64,000 nucleotides of DNA, taken from assembly GCF_004216905.1 (NCBI RefSeq), contig NZ_SGXJ01000004.1, positions 372,001 to 436,000 on the forward strand. The letters are read 5' to 3'. The notes under the pieces were generated by a model. It was not told the origin of the DNA, made no database searches, and was given only the letters and a program-made list of their open reading frames with translations. The position numbers and the translations under genes were made by a program. Source of the DNA: Kribbella sp. VKM Ac-2569. GTDB taxonomy: Bacteria > Actinomycetota > Actinomycetes > Propionibacteriales > Kribbellaceae. Positions 1-8,153 of the stretch are shown here, piece by piece (positions within the stretch are counted from its first letter, which is position 1; every line of letters starts with the position of its first letter).

Positions 1-356
1 CTACTACTGCCACTGTGCATTTGCTGATCAGCTACCTGGTCTTCGGACTCGGCTTCGGCATGCTGAACGCACCTATTACTAATGCAGCCGTCTCCGGTAT
101 GCCGCGAGCCCAGGCAGGTGTAGCCGCAGCCATCGCCTCCACCAGCCGCCAAGTCGGCGCCTCACTGGGCGTCGCTGTCGCCGGCACCGTTCTCACAGCC
201 CGCCTGGTCGGCTCCTTCGAAACAGGCTTCGTCAACGCCGCCCTGCTCTGCTGGTACATCATCGCGAGCTGCGGAGCGTTGGTACTGGTGCTGGGGCTGA
301 TCACCACGTCCCGGTGGGCACGTCGTACGGCGGAGGACCTCGTCAGGGCTGGATGA
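1..356 (+). CDS. MFS drug-efflux transporter, C-terminal fragment
   Basis: The reading frame is open from the left edge (first full codon at base 3), so only the last ~118 residues are present. They carry the signature of the DHA2 (EmrB/QacA) 14-helix multidrug efflux family: a glycine-rich membrane segment (FGLGFGMLNAP), then the stretch R-A-Q-A-G-V-A-A-A-I-A-S-T-S-R-Q-V-G-A-S-L-G typical of the helix 11-12 region, then a final hydrophobic helix and a basic cytoplasmic tail. The role would be proton-coupled export of a hydrophobic compound across the inner membrane; the substrate cannot be read. Its end overlaps by 14 bases the end of the convergent RelA/SpoT-like gene. The GTG at 15 is not the true start, because the frame continues upstream. 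Confidence 0.85.
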   Translation, partial: TTATVHLLISYLVFGLGFGMLNAPITNAAVSGMPRAQAGVAAAIASTSRQVGASLGVAVAGTVLTARLVGSFETGFVNAALLCWYIIASCGALVLVLGLITTSRWARRTAEDLVRAG

Positions 357-1356
357 TCTCGGCCCGGACCAGTGCTTTCAGTCGGCCGCGGAGGATCTTT
401 TGGCGGCGTTCCTCGTCGGGGAACAGGTCTAGGTAGGCAGGGCCCTTGGCGGCGAGCAGGTCGTCGTCGAGGCGTCGTACTGTGCCGGCCGGGGCTCGGT
501 GCGTCATTGCTGCCTGCACTGCTTCGCTGTCGATACCTGTGAGGAGTTCGGTGAGCTGCTCCTCGGTGGTGACACCGAGGCGGAGCAGGACGCCCAGGAT
601 CCACGCGTAGTGCGTGGTCTTCGCATGCGGCGCGTCCGGGTACCGGCGGGTCAGGTACGTCGTCAGCGTGGCCGTCGTGAGGTCCAGCGGCGCCTTGTCC
701 GACGCGGTCGCGGCCAGCTCGCGGTACAGCCGGTCGATCTCGGTGAACTCGTTGTCGGCGAGCTCCATCAACGCGGCGGCCAGGAGGAACCGCCGGTCGA
801 ACTCGGGCTTGCGGTCCGGCGGGATGTCCAGCTTGTACCGGATGTCGTGCTCGAACTCGGCCCACGCGTGCTGGACCGCCGTCCGGACCTGGATCTCCAT
901 CACCAGGTTCTTCAGTACGGCGTACTCCGGCAGCTCCCGGCGGTGATCGTTGAGCCGGACCAGGTAGTGCTTGCTGGCGTACCCGAAGACGCCCTGCGCC
1001 CGGGTGTGCGCGCCCATGTCGGTGTGCTCGACGATCTCGAACTCTTCCTCGATCACCTCGCAGACCCGATCCACCGCCTCGACCAGGAACGTGATGACAC
1101 GGGCCGCGACCAGGTCGGTGATCTGGTTCAGCGGGTCGTCGTACTTCGGTCTCGTGGGGTCGTCGGGATGCGGCTTCGACGCCTTCGCGAGGAACGACTC
1201 GGGATCCTTGGCCCGCGCGGTGGCGGTCAGGTAGTTGATGCCTTCCTCTTCGCCGATCAGCTCGTTGATCAGCGACTCGAGCTTGCGCGCACCGCCGACG
1301 TACTGCTGGTGCACCCGCTCGTACAACGCACCAGCCTGCGGAACCCACTCCACCAT
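343..1356 (-). CDS. RelA/SpoT-domain nucleotidyltransferase (alarmone-synthetase-like)
   Basis: A 337-residue protein with a RelA_SpoT synthetase fold at about residues 35-180. Visible hallmarks are ARAKDPESFLAKA (about 47-59), the catalytic-type Asp81 in DLVAARV, a G-loop-type Tyr126 in FGYASKH, and Glu154 in MEIQVRT followed by HAWAEFEHDIRYK. In family members these residues bind the nucleotides and transfer pyrophosphate from ATP to GDP/GTP, or in toxic relatives to other targets. No HD hydrolase and no TGS/ACT domains are present, so it is not a full Rel protein. About 155 further residues of unknown fold follow the domain. The frame stays open to 1494, but I prefer ATG 1356 because a perfect palindrome lies at 1401-1422 and would otherwise fall inside the gene. 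It is divergent from an AAA ATPase. Confidence 0.82.
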   Translation of the reverse strand: MVEWVPQAGALYERVHQQYVGGARKLESLINELIGEEEGINYLTATARAKDPESFLAKASKPHPDDPTRPKYDDPLNQITDLVAARVITFLVEAVDRVCEVIEEEFEIVEHTDMGAHTRAQGVFGYASKHYLVRLNDHRRELPEYAVLKNLVMEIQVRTAVQHAWAEFEHDIRYKLDIPPDRKPEFDRRFLLAAALMELADNEFTEIDRLYRELAATASDKAPLDLTTATLTTYLTRRYPDAPHAKTTHYAWILGVLLRLGVTTEEQLTELLTGIDSEAVQAAMTHRAPAGTVRRLDDDLLAAKGPAYLDLFPDEERRQKILRGRLKALVRAEIIQP

Positions 1357-1400
1357 GCCGGAACCATAGTGGTCTTGAGGTCGCTCGTGGTGTCTATCGG

Positions 1401-1422
1401 TTTCTAGTGATTTCACTAGAAA
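1401..1422. promoter_or_regulatory. Perfect 22-bp palindrome, probable operator
   Basis: The left arm TTTCTAGTGA and right arm TCACTAGAAA are exact reverse complements around a central TT. The site lies 45 bases upstream of the RelA/SpoT-like start and 84 bases upstream of the ATPase start, so one regulator could control both genes. No dedicated repressor gene is adjacent; the only visible DNA-binding-type module nearby is the C-terminal winged-helix-like part of the ATPase. Confidence 0.7.
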
Positions 1423-1505
1423 GCCGTAGAGATCTGTCGCGACACGCTCTGCCCGTTGATCGGTCAATCTACGGAAAACGCTAGACGGCCTCATACAGTG
1501 AAAGC

Positions 1506-2699
1506 ATGGATCCGATCCGGAATCCCTATGCGCCCGGCGCCGGTCAGCGGCCGCCTGAGCTGGCCGGACGCGACACCGAGGTGCGGCAGTTCGAGGTGGT
1601 ACTCGAACGGGTCGCGGCAGGCAGACCGGAGCGGAGCCTGGTGCTCAGCGGTCTCCGGGGCGTCGGTAAGACGGTGCTGCTCAACACACTGCGTTCGCAA
1701 GCGATCAAGCGGGCGTGGGGCACCGGGAAGATCGAGGCGCGACCGGACCAGAGCATCCGGTTGCCGATCGCCCAGGCGCTGCACACCGCGATGCGGGAGC
1801 TGGGGCACCGGCACCGCGACGACGAGAAGGTCGACCAGTTCAGCGCCGTACTGAAGGCCTTCGCGTTGCGTACGGCGGCGAACGACCGGAAGGGGATCCG
1901 CTGGCACCCGCCGGTGGATGTGGCCGCTGCGAAGGGCCGGGCCGACTCCGGTGACCTGGAGATGGACCTGATCGAGCTGTTCACCGACGCCGCGGATCTC
2001 GCGGGTGATCTGACCGTCGGGGTCGGGCTGTTCATCGACGAGATGCAGGACATCAGTACGGACGACCTGTCCGCACTGTGCGCCGCTTGTCACGAGATCT
2101 CGCAGCAGAGCGCGCCGCTGGTCGTCGTCGGCGCGGGCCTGCCGCATCTGCCCGCCGTACTGTCGGCCAGCAAGTCGTACTCCGAGCGACTGTTCCGCTA
2201 CATCCGCGTGGACCGCCTGGCGCGGGAGGCGTGCGACCGGGCGCTCATGGTGCCGGCGGAGAGCGAAGGCGTGCAGTACGACGAGGAGGCGCTGGACGAG
2301 CTGTACGCGCAGACGGACGGGTACCCGTACTTCGTGCAGGCGTTCGCGCACTCGACCTGGGACCACGCGCCGACCTCGCCCATCACCATCAAGGACGTCG
2401 CCGTCGCGGGCCCCGAGGCATCGGCCGAGCTGACCGTCGGCTTCTTCGGCTCCCGCTACGAACGCGCCACCCCCGCGGAACGCGAGTACATGCGCGCCAT
2501 GGCCGAGCTCGGCATCGGCGTCGACGACGGCTCCGTCCCCACCGCCGAGGTCGCCAGCACCCTCAACCGCAAACCCCAGTCCCTCTCCCCCGCCCGTGAC
2601 GGCCTGATCAAGAAAGGCCTCGTCTTCTCCGCCGAACGCGGCACCGTCGCCTTCACCGTCCCCCACTTCGGAAAATTCCTGCGCACCAGGACGGCTTAA
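1506..2699 (+). CDS. AAA/STAND-type P-loop ATPase with C-terminal winged helix
   Basis: A 397-residue protein. Walker A is G49-LRGVGK-T56 and Walker B is LFIDE at 175-179 followed by MQD. The N-terminal AGRDTEVRQF (about 20-29) is the usual lead-in of AAA_16/Orc-Cdc6-like ATPases, and PYFVQAFAHSTWD resembles their sensor/lid region. The last ~80 residues (ATPAEREYMRAMAE to FTVPHFGKFLR) read as a winged-helix domain like that closing Orc1/Cdc6-type proteins. It should bind and hydrolyse ATP and may bind DNA or a partner protein; the biological role is unknown. It is transcribed away from the RelA/SpoT-like gene across a perfect palindrome, which suggests a functional pair. No signal peptide or membrane helix is seen, so it is cytoplasmic. 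Confidence 0.8.
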   Translation: MDPIRNPYAPGAGQRPPELAGRDTEVRQFEVVLERVAAGRPERSLVLSGLRGVGKTVLLNTLRSQAIKRAWGTGKIEARPDQSIRLPIAQALHTAMRELGHRHRDDEKVDQFSAVLKAFALRTAANDRKGIRWHPPVDVAAAKGRADSGDLEMDLIELFTDAADLAGDLTVGVGLFIDEMQDISTDDLSALCAACHEISQQSAPLVVVGAGLPHLPAVLSASKSYSERLFRYIRVDRLAREACDRALMVPAESEGVQYDEEALDELYAQTDGYPYFVQAFAHSTWDHAPTSPITIKDVAVAGPEASAELTVGFFGSRYERATPAEREYMRAMAELGIGVDDGSVPTAEVASTLNRKPQSLSPARDGLIKKGLVFSAERGTVAFTVPHFGKFLRTRTA

Positions 2700-2747
2700 C
2701 GAAACCGGGCTTTCGTGCTCTGGCACGTATCGGTAGGGTCAACTGTC

Positions 2748-3614
2748 ATGACCACCCGGAGGAGCGGCCAGCGCGGACACACGTCTGGGCGGCGTCGGGG
2801 TGGGCGGCACAGTCGGCGGAAGTCGTACAAGGGGCAGTGGCTTGTGGTGACTGCGTTGGCGGTGCTGGGGACTGTGGTGGTGGCGCATCCGGATGTGGCG
2901 CACCGGAACAGCCTGGCGGCGCAGGCGGTTGCGGGAGTCAACGACGTTGCTCAGGAAACACCGGTGACCTCGGTCACGCCCAAGACGACGCCGGTTCCGA
3001 TTGCCACGCCGACGCAGAAGTTCACCACTCCGTTGCGACCGGCACCGACCCTGACGCGCAAGCCGAAGGGTGCGAAGCCGAACGTGCTGGTGTCGACCGG
3101 GAAGCTGGCCGTGGTGCCTGGGTTCAACAAGGCGACCGGTGTGCGCGACAAGATGACGTACCGCGTGGAGATCGAGCAAGGGGTGTCGGTGAACGGTGCC
3201 GCGGTCGCGGCCGCCATCCACAAGACGCTGACGGACCCGCGCGGCTGGCAGGCGGTGCACGAGGTGAGTTTCGAGCGCACGGACCGCGTCGACGCCGACC
3301 TCCGGATCATCCTCGCCACGCCGACCCTGACCGACAAGCTCTGTCTGCCGCTCGACACCGGCGGTGAGGTCTCCTGCCGCGTCGAGGACCGCGTCGTGCT
3401 CAACGCGAAGCGGTGGCTCTACGCGATCCCGGCATACAACGGGAAGGTCGACCTGTACCGCAGCTACCTGGTCAACCACGAGGTCGGGCACGCGCTCGGC
3501 CACGGGCACTCGACCTGCACCACGCCGAAGACCCCCGCGCCGGTGATGATGCAGCAGACCAAGGGTCTGGCCGGCTGCCTGCCGAACGCCTGGCCGACGG
3601 TCAAGGCGACCTGA
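2748..3614 (+). CDS. DUF3152 membrane-anchored protein with zincin motif
   Basis: A 288-residue protein. A very basic N-terminus (residues 1-30) is followed by a single hydrophobic segment at about 31-46, then a Thr/Pro-rich extracellular linker (about 70-105). The C-terminal ~180 residues match DUF3152, a family found in actinobacteria. It holds an exact HExxHxxGxxH metal-binding pattern (H244, E245, H248, H254), the arrangement of metzincin metalloproteases, and four cysteines that could form extracytoplasmic disulfides. Proteolytic activity is inferred from the motif. ATG 2748 is chosen over an upstream GTG (2715) because GGTAGGG sits about 9 bases before it. It stands alone, 49 bases after the ATPase gene. 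Confidence 0.85.
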   Translation: MTTRRSGQRGHTSGRRRGGRHSRRKSYKGQWLVVTALAVLGTVVVAHPDVAHRNSLAAQAVAGVNDVAQETPVTSVTPKTTPVPIATPTQKFTTPLRPAPTLTRKPKGAKPNVLVSTGKLAVVPGFNKATGVRDKMTYRVEIEQGVSVNGAAVAAAIHKTLTDPRGWQAVHEVSFERTDRVDADLRIILATPTLTDKLCLPLDTGGEVSCRVEDRVVLNAKRWLYAIPAYNGKVDLYRSYLVNHEVGHALGHGHSTCTTPKTPAPVMMQQTKGLAGCLPNAWPTVKAT

Positions 3615-3644
3615 GAAGCTAGGTACGACGGGAGGGAGCACTCG

Positions 3645-4451
3645 ATGTCGTCACAGGACTTCCCGACGTACGGCAGGGACGAGCAACCCGAGCAGCAGGG
3701 GTCTGGCGAGGAGCAGCACTACGCGCCACCCACGCCGTACGGCGGCGGCACGTACGGCGCCGGTCAGTCCGCCCCGCCGGAGCAGTTCCCGTATGCGCCG
3801 CCGCAGGCCTACGGAACGCAGCCACCGGCGCAGGGCAACCCGGCGTACCACCAGCCGCCGGTCTACCGTCCTGGTGCACCGTACGGCGCTCCCGCGAGCC
3901 CGGAGCCGCATGAGCTCCCGACGTACGGCCGCGGGGAGCACTCGCGTGACCCGCGTGCCGCTCGGGTCGTCGGCCTCGCCGCGTTCATCGCCGTGATCTA
4001 CGGGCTGCTGGTCGTCTCCGTCCAGCGCGTCGCGCTCCGGGAGATCTCGCAGGCGCCGGGCTCGCCGCTCAACCACCCGCTCCGCACCGACGTGCTCGAC
4101 GCGATCGGCCAGCTGCTGCTCGTGGTCGTCGGCACGGCTGGGCTGGTGATGTGGATCCGCGACGTGCTGGCCCGCCGCAAGGCCGGTGGTCGGCCCGACC
4201 CGGCCGAGCTGGCCGGTCTGCTCCTGGTCGCGGTCGCCGTGGTGCCGATCCTGGTCTGGCTGCTCATGGTGCTGTCCACAGGTCTCGGTGCCAGCGACGA
4301 CGCGGTGCACCGGCTGCCGACGGCGTACGGCTGGGGTGGGTTCGGTCTGCTGATCCTCGCCCTCGGCCTCTTCCTCGGGTACCGCGAGCTGAAGCCCGAC
4401 GTACCGAACCCGGTCGTCAAGGGCGCCCCGGCCAAGGCTCCCTGGGAGTGA
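3645..4451 (+). CDS. Membrane protein with Pro/Tyr/Gly-rich N-terminus
   Basis: A 268-residue protein that I do not recognise as a named family. The first ~100 residues are a disordered, Pro/Gln/Tyr/Gly-rich cytoplasmic-type tail with repeated PTYGR and PYG motifs. Four hydrophobic segments follow, at roughly 106-127, 150-170, 188-212 and 228-247, with a charged loop between the second and third. Such tails are common in actinobacterial membrane proteins and often bind partners. The next gene begins inside its stop codon (GTGA), so the two are translationally coupled, but the hydrolase gives no clear clue to a function here. Start ATG 3645 is preceded by GGGAGG at good spacing. Confidence 0.75.
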   Translation: MSSQDFPTYGRDEQPEQQGSGEEQHYAPPTPYGGGTYGAGQSAPPEQFPYAPPQAYGTQPPAQGNPAYHQPPVYRPGAPYGAPASPEPHELPTYGRGEHSRDPRAARVVGLAAFIAVIYGLLVVSVQRVALREISQAPGSPLNHPLRTDVLDAIGQLLLVVVGTAGLVMWIRDVLARRKAGGRPDPAELAGLLLVAVAVVPILVWLLMVLSTGLGASDDAVHRLPTAYGWGGFGLLILALGLFLGYRELKPDVPNPVVKGAPAKAPWE

Positions 4452-5107
4452 ACGCACCTGTCGTCCTCGTGCCCGGCCTGGGCCTCGGCCCGGAGTCGTA
4501 TGCGCGGACGGTCGAGCACCTCGTCACGCCGTACCACGTGGTCACTCTGCCCGGGTACGGCGAACCAGCGGGCAGCCGTGAGGACCTGCACCCCCGTGCC
4601 CTCGCGGTAACGCTGGCCGAGAAGATCCGCGAGCGGTCCGTGCTGGTCGGCCACTCCGCGAGCTGTCAGATTGTCGTCGAGATGGCGATCCGCTACCCCG
4701 AGCTGGCCCACGCGCTCGTACTCGCCGCGCCGACCGGCGACGTCCGGCTCTCGAGCTGGGTCGACCGAGCGGTCCGGCTCGTCGGCTCGGCCATCCCGGA
4801 CGCGCCGAAGCTGGTCCGGATCAGTCCGCAATACGCCCGTACGACGCTGCCGTCGATCGCCCGCGCCGGCGAAGCGTCGAGGCACCACGACCTAGCTGCG
4901 GTCATGCCCCACGTCCAAGCGCCGGTCGTCCTCGTCCGCGGCCGGCACGACCTGCTGTGTACGGCGGAATGGGTCGAACGGCTCGCCGAACTCAGCCACG
5001 GCGAGGCCCGCACGCTGGACTCCGGGGCCCACATGCCGGTCATCACGAACGGCCCGGAGCTGGCCGCTCTCATAGAACGAGCAGCCGCACTCCCGCAAAG
5101 TAGCTGA
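4448..5107 (+). CDS. Alpha/beta hydrolase
   Basis: A 219-residue alpha/beta-hydrolase fold protein. The N-terminal LVPGLGLG forms the oxyanion region, the nucleophile elbow is VGHSAS with Ser70, the acidic residue lies in VRGRHD, and the catalytic His in DSGAHMP. It is somewhat shorter than the usual 250-280 residues because the cap region is small. It probably cleaves an ester or related bond in the cytoplasm; the substrate cannot be inferred. The start is GTG at 4448, overlapping the upstream stop by four bases with GGGAG just before, so translation is coupled to the membrane-protein gene. Confidence 0.82.
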   Translation: MNAPVVLVPGLGLGPESYARTVEHLVTPYHVVTLPGYGEPAGSREDLHPRALAVTLAEKIRERSVLVGHSASCQIVVEMAIRYPELAHALVLAAPTGDVRLSSWVDRAVRLVGSAIPDAPKLVRISPQYARTTLPSIARAGEASRHHDLAAVMPHVQAPVVLVRGRHDLLCTAEWVERLAELSHGEARTLDSGAHMPVITNGPELAALIERAAALPQSS

Positions 5108-5135
5108 CGAGTTAAACTCTCAGCAGCAACACAAA

Positions 5136-5229
5136 CCTATGCGGGAGCTCGCACCGAGGATGCGCGGGCTGAGAGGGCGACAGCTGGGTCGCCGACCGCC
5201 TGAACCTGACCGGGTAATGCCGGCGTAGG
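5136..5229 (+). promoter_or_regulatory. TPP (thi-box) riboswitch
   Basis: The conserved thi-box elements are present in order: GGGCTGAGAGGG near 5165, CTGAACCTGACCGGGTAATGCC near 5200-5222, and GCGTAGGGA at the 3' end. P1 closes by pairing CCTATGC (5136-5142) with GCGTAGG (5223-5229). The element ends 14 bases before the permease ATG, so thiamine pyrophosphate would most simply block ribosome access, with AGGG of P1 near the initiation region. Confidence 0.95.
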
Positions 5230-5243
5230 GATTGGGGTCACTC

Positions 5244-6569
5244 ATGACCGATACAGCTGTTCGACCTGCCGGTACCACCGAGGCGCCGCTCGTCCTTACC
5301 ACCGATGCGCCGCGCACGCTCGGCTTCTTCGACCAGTTCACGCTCTGGGGCAACTTCGGCATCTCGCTGTTCGGTCCGGTGACCGGTGCGCTCGTGGCGG
5401 CGTATACGGGCTCGCTCTGGCAGGGGCTGCTCGCGGTCGTCGTCGGCTGTGGCATCGGTGCGTTGGTGCTCGGCGGCGCGGCCGTGTTCGGGTCGCAGAC
5501 CGGTGCGCCCGCGATGGCGAGCCTGCGCGGTCTGTTCGGGCGCCGCGGCTCGATCGCGCCGACCGTGCTGAACATCGCGCAGAACGTCGGCTGGGCGACG
5601 ATGGAGATCATCGTGATCTCGCAGGCCGCGGTTGCGGTCACGAGTGAGCGGTGGCGCTGGCTGTTCGTCGTACTCGCCGGAATCATCGCGACCGCGATGG
5701 CGGTTCGTCCGCTCGGCAGCGTGAAAATCCTGCGGAAGTTCATGGTCTGGCTGGTGCTACTCGCGTCGGTGTACCTGTTCGTGCAGGTGCTCAGCAAGCC
5801 GACGCACGCCTTGCCGCAGGACAGCGTGTTCGGCTTCTGGCCAGCTGTCGACCTCGCCGCTGCCGGGGTCGTGTCGTTCGCGCCGCTGGCCGCGGACTAC
5901 ACGCGGCACTCGCGGACCAACAAGGCCGCGTTCTCCGGGTCCGCACTCGGCTACGGCCTGGCGGCGATCGCGTACTACGCGCTCGGTGTCGTCGCTGTGG
6001 CGACGCTGCAGACCAACAGCGAGGACGTGATCACCGCACTCGTCACGCTGCCCGCCGGTGCGATCGCGCTGCTCGTGCTGCTGGTGGACGAGGTCGACGA
6101 GGCGTACGCGAACGTCTACTCGACCACGCAGTCCGCGCACAATCTGATCGGCCACATCGACCGCCGCTGGATCTCGGTTGCGATCGGAGTGATTGCCACC
6201 GGCATCGCGCTGTTCATCAACCTGGGCAACTACACCCAGTTCCTGTACCTGATCGGCTCGGTCTTCATCCCGTTGTTCGCGGTCGCGATCGCGGACTTCT
6301 TCGTGGTCAGCAAGATGAAGTGGGACGTCTCCGGTACGGCGAAGTTCCGCTGGCAACCGACCGCCGCGTGGCTGATCGGCTTCGTCGCCTACCAGTTGGT
6401 GAACCCCGGTACGGTCTCCGGCTGGTCCCCGTTCTGGACGAAGATCCAGCAGGCACTCTTCAATCACCAACCGGTGCCGGGTTGGCTCGGCGCGACGTAC
6501 ACCTCGATCATCGTCTCGATGGTCGCGGCGATTCTCCTCGGCCGGATCGGTCGCCGGCCGACCGCCTAG
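5244..6569 (+). CDS. cytX: NCS1 purine-cytosine-type permease, probable HMP transporter CytX
   Basis: A 441-residue integral membrane protein of the NCS1 nucleobase:cation symporter family, with about 12 hydrophobic segments starting near residue 32 (FTLWGNFGISLFGPVTGAL). Conserved features include GAPAMASLRGLFGRRGS, QNVGWATMEI and the DYTRHS segment. The riboswitch directly upstream places it in the thiamine regulon; thiamine-controlled members of this family (CytX) are predicted to import hydroxymethylpyrimidine, the pyrimidine precursor. The substrate is therefore an inference from regulation. Start ATG 5244 fits the riboswitch spacing. It stands alone and converges with the next gene, overlapping it by four bases. 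Confidence 0.87.
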   Translation: MTDTAVRPAGTTEAPLVLTTDAPRTLGFFDQFTLWGNFGISLFGPVTGALVAAYTGSLWQGLLAVVVGCGIGALVLGGAAVFGSQTGAPAMASLRGLFGRRGSIAPTVLNIAQNVGWATMEIIVISQAAVAVTSERWRWLFVVLAGIIATAMAVRPLGSVKILRKFMVWLVLLASVYLFVQVLSKPTHALPQDSVFGFWPAVDLAAAGVVSFAPLAADYTRHSRTNKAAFSGSALGYGLAAIAYYALGVVAVATLQTNSEDVITALVTLPAGAIALLVLLVDEVDEAYANVYSTTQSAHNLIGHIDRRWISVAIGVIATGIALFINLGNYTQFLYLIGSVFIPLFAVAIADFFVVSKMKWDVSGTAKFRWQPTAAWLIGFVAYQLVNPGTVSGWSPFWTKIQQALFNHQPVPGWLGATYTSIIVSMVAAILLGRIGRRPTA

Positions 6570-7270
6570 CGGTACTCGGGGTTCTCGAAGTCGAAGCGGC
6601 AGCCGGCGTCCCACTCGGAGCGCTGGTTGCCGTAGGCAGGAATCCCGCCGGCGTCCTTCAGGATCCTTGCCAGGTGCAACAGGTTCCAGGTCATGAACGT
6701 GGTGTTCCGGTTCGTGAAGTCGTTCTCCGGACCACCGGATCCTTCGTCGAGGTACGACGGCCCAGGGCCGGCCGCGCCGATCCAGCCGGCGTCCGCCTGC
6801 GGCGGGATCGTGTATCCAAGATGCTGCAGCGAGTAGAGGACGTTCATCGCGCAGTGCTTCACGCCGTCCTCGTTCCCGGTGATCAGACAGCCACCGACCC
6901 GCCCGTAGTACGCGTACTGCCCGTGCTCGTTGAGGACCGACGAGTTGCCGTACAGGCGCTCGATCACCTGCTTGGTGACCGAGCTGTTGTCGCCCAGCCA
7001 GATCGGACCGGCGATCACCAGGATGTCGGCGGCCATCACCTTCTCCTGGATCGCCGGCCAGGCGTCCGTCGGCCAGCCGTGTTCGGTCATGTCCGGCCAG
7101 ACGCCGGTTGCGATGTCGTGGTCCACGGCGCGGATCACGTCGACCCCTACACCTTGTTTCTCCATGATCTTCCGGCTCACGTCCACCAGGCCCTCGGTAT
7201 TGCTGGGCTCAGGTGATCGTTTCAGTGTGCAGTTGAGGAAAAGCGCCTGCAGGTCGTCGTACGTCGTCAT
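6566..7270 (-). CDS. Flavodoxin-family NAD(P)H-dependent oxidoreductase
   Basis: A 234-residue flavodoxin-like protein. FLNCTLKRSPEPSNTEGLV (residues about 10-28) is the FMN-phosphate binding loop; ADILVIAGPIWLGDNSSVTKQVIERL is the second FMN-binding loop typical of NADPH-dependent FMN reductase/flavodoxin_2 proteins. The C-terminal FMTWNLLHLARILKDAGGIPAYGNQ is shared with bacterial relatives annotated as flavodoxin family. It probably shuttles electrons from NAD(P)H through bound FMN in the cytoplasm; partner unknown. Start ATG 7270 is chosen from the MTTYDDLQALFLN beginning typical of the family. It is divergent from a methyltransferase gene. Confidence 0.8.
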   Translation of the reverse strand: MTTYDDLQALFLNCTLKRSPEPSNTEGLVDVSRKIMEKQGVGVDVIRAVDHDIATGVWPDMTEHGWPTDAWPAIQEKVMAADILVIAGPIWLGDNSSVTKQVIERLYGNSSVLNEHGQYAYYGRVGGCLITGNEDGVKHCAMNVLYSLQHLGYTIPPQADAGWIGAAGPGPSYLDEGSGGPENDFTNRNTTFMTWNLLHLARILKDAGGIPAYGNQRSEWDAGCRFDFENPEYR

Positions 7271-7379
7271 GCTTTGAGTGTGGGTAAGCACGTGGCGGAG
7301 GCGCGAGAGTACGGCGATTACCGCTTGCTTTCCGAACCGTGACTGGAACTGACCCGTGATCACCGTGATACTTGCGGTC

Positions 7380-8063
7380 ATGCTGAACTCCGCACTGCGT
7401 AGTCGGGCCGAGTATGCGGAACTCGGTGCCGACGGACTGGCCGCGCGTACGTCGCCCGAGCGGGACGCGCTGATCGTCAAGGCGGTGCAGGAGCTGCTGG
7501 AGGGCCGCGAGTCGGTGCTCGACCTGTGCTGCGGGTACGGGCGAATCGCGCTGCCGCTGCGCCGCGCCGGCAAGGTCGTGCGCGGGCTGGACATCTCGCC
7601 CAACCTGCTCGAGGCCGGCCGCGCGCAGGCCGCCGAGGAGGAGCTCGCGATCGACTGGGCGATCGGCTCGATGACCGATCTGCCGTACAAATGGGACTCG
7701 TTCGACGCGGTGATCTGCCTGTGGACGGCGTTCCACGAGCTGTTCGCCGAGGACGAGCAGATCTCCACGATCTGCGAGATCTCCCGGGTGCTGAAGCCGG
7801 GCGGGATCGCGATCATCGAGGGCCCGGTCTGGGGACCGGCGACCGCGGCCGAGATCGCCAACGGGATGCGGCAGGGCCCGGAGCACCGGATCGTCACCAC
7901 CGAGCACGACGACGACCACAGCAGCGTGCACTTCATCCACGACGAGATCAGCTACGGCCGGCTCTGCGCGGCCGCCGGAATCGACGACTACAAGGTCTAC
8001 AAACGTGACTGGGGCGGTCGTCGCCGGCTCATCCTGGAGATCCACCAGCCGGCAACTTCCTGA
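7380..8063 (+). CDS. Class I SAM-dependent methyltransferase
   Basis: A 227-residue protein with methyltransferase motif I VLDLCCGYGR (about 47-56), the acidic residue closing strand 2 in GLDISPN, motif II near MTDLPYKWDSFDAVIC and motif III near RVLKPGG. It transfers a methyl group from S-adenosylmethionine to an unidentified acceptor. ATG 7380 is preferred; GTG 7356 in the same frame would add eight residues. A strong hairpin terminator follows ten bases after the stop. Confidence 0.83.
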   Translation: MLNSALRSRAEYAELGADGLAARTSPERDALIVKAVQELLEGRESVLDLCCGYGRIALPLRRAGKVVRGLDISPNLLEAGRAQAAEEELAIDWAIGSMTDLPYKWDSFDAVICLWTAFHELFAEDEQISTICEISRVLKPGGIAIIEGPVWGPATAAEIANGMRQGPEHRIVTTEHDDDHSSVHFIHDEISYGRLCAAAGIDDYKVYKRDWGGRRRLILEIHQPATS

Positions 8064-8073
8064 CATGTCAACA

Positions 8074-8115
8074 GGAGCAGATCCCCACTCCACATTGGGG
8101 ATCTGCTCCTTATTT
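8074..8115. terminator. Bidirectional intrinsic terminator
   Basis: A perfect 14-bp stem, GGAGCAGATCCCCA (8074-8087) with its complement at 8096-8109, loop of eight bases, followed by TTATTT. It sits between the methyltransferase and the convergent ogt gene. Confidence 0.85.
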
Positions 8116-8153
8116 CATCGAGTGTAAAACCATTCCCGGCAATTCCGGAAAAC

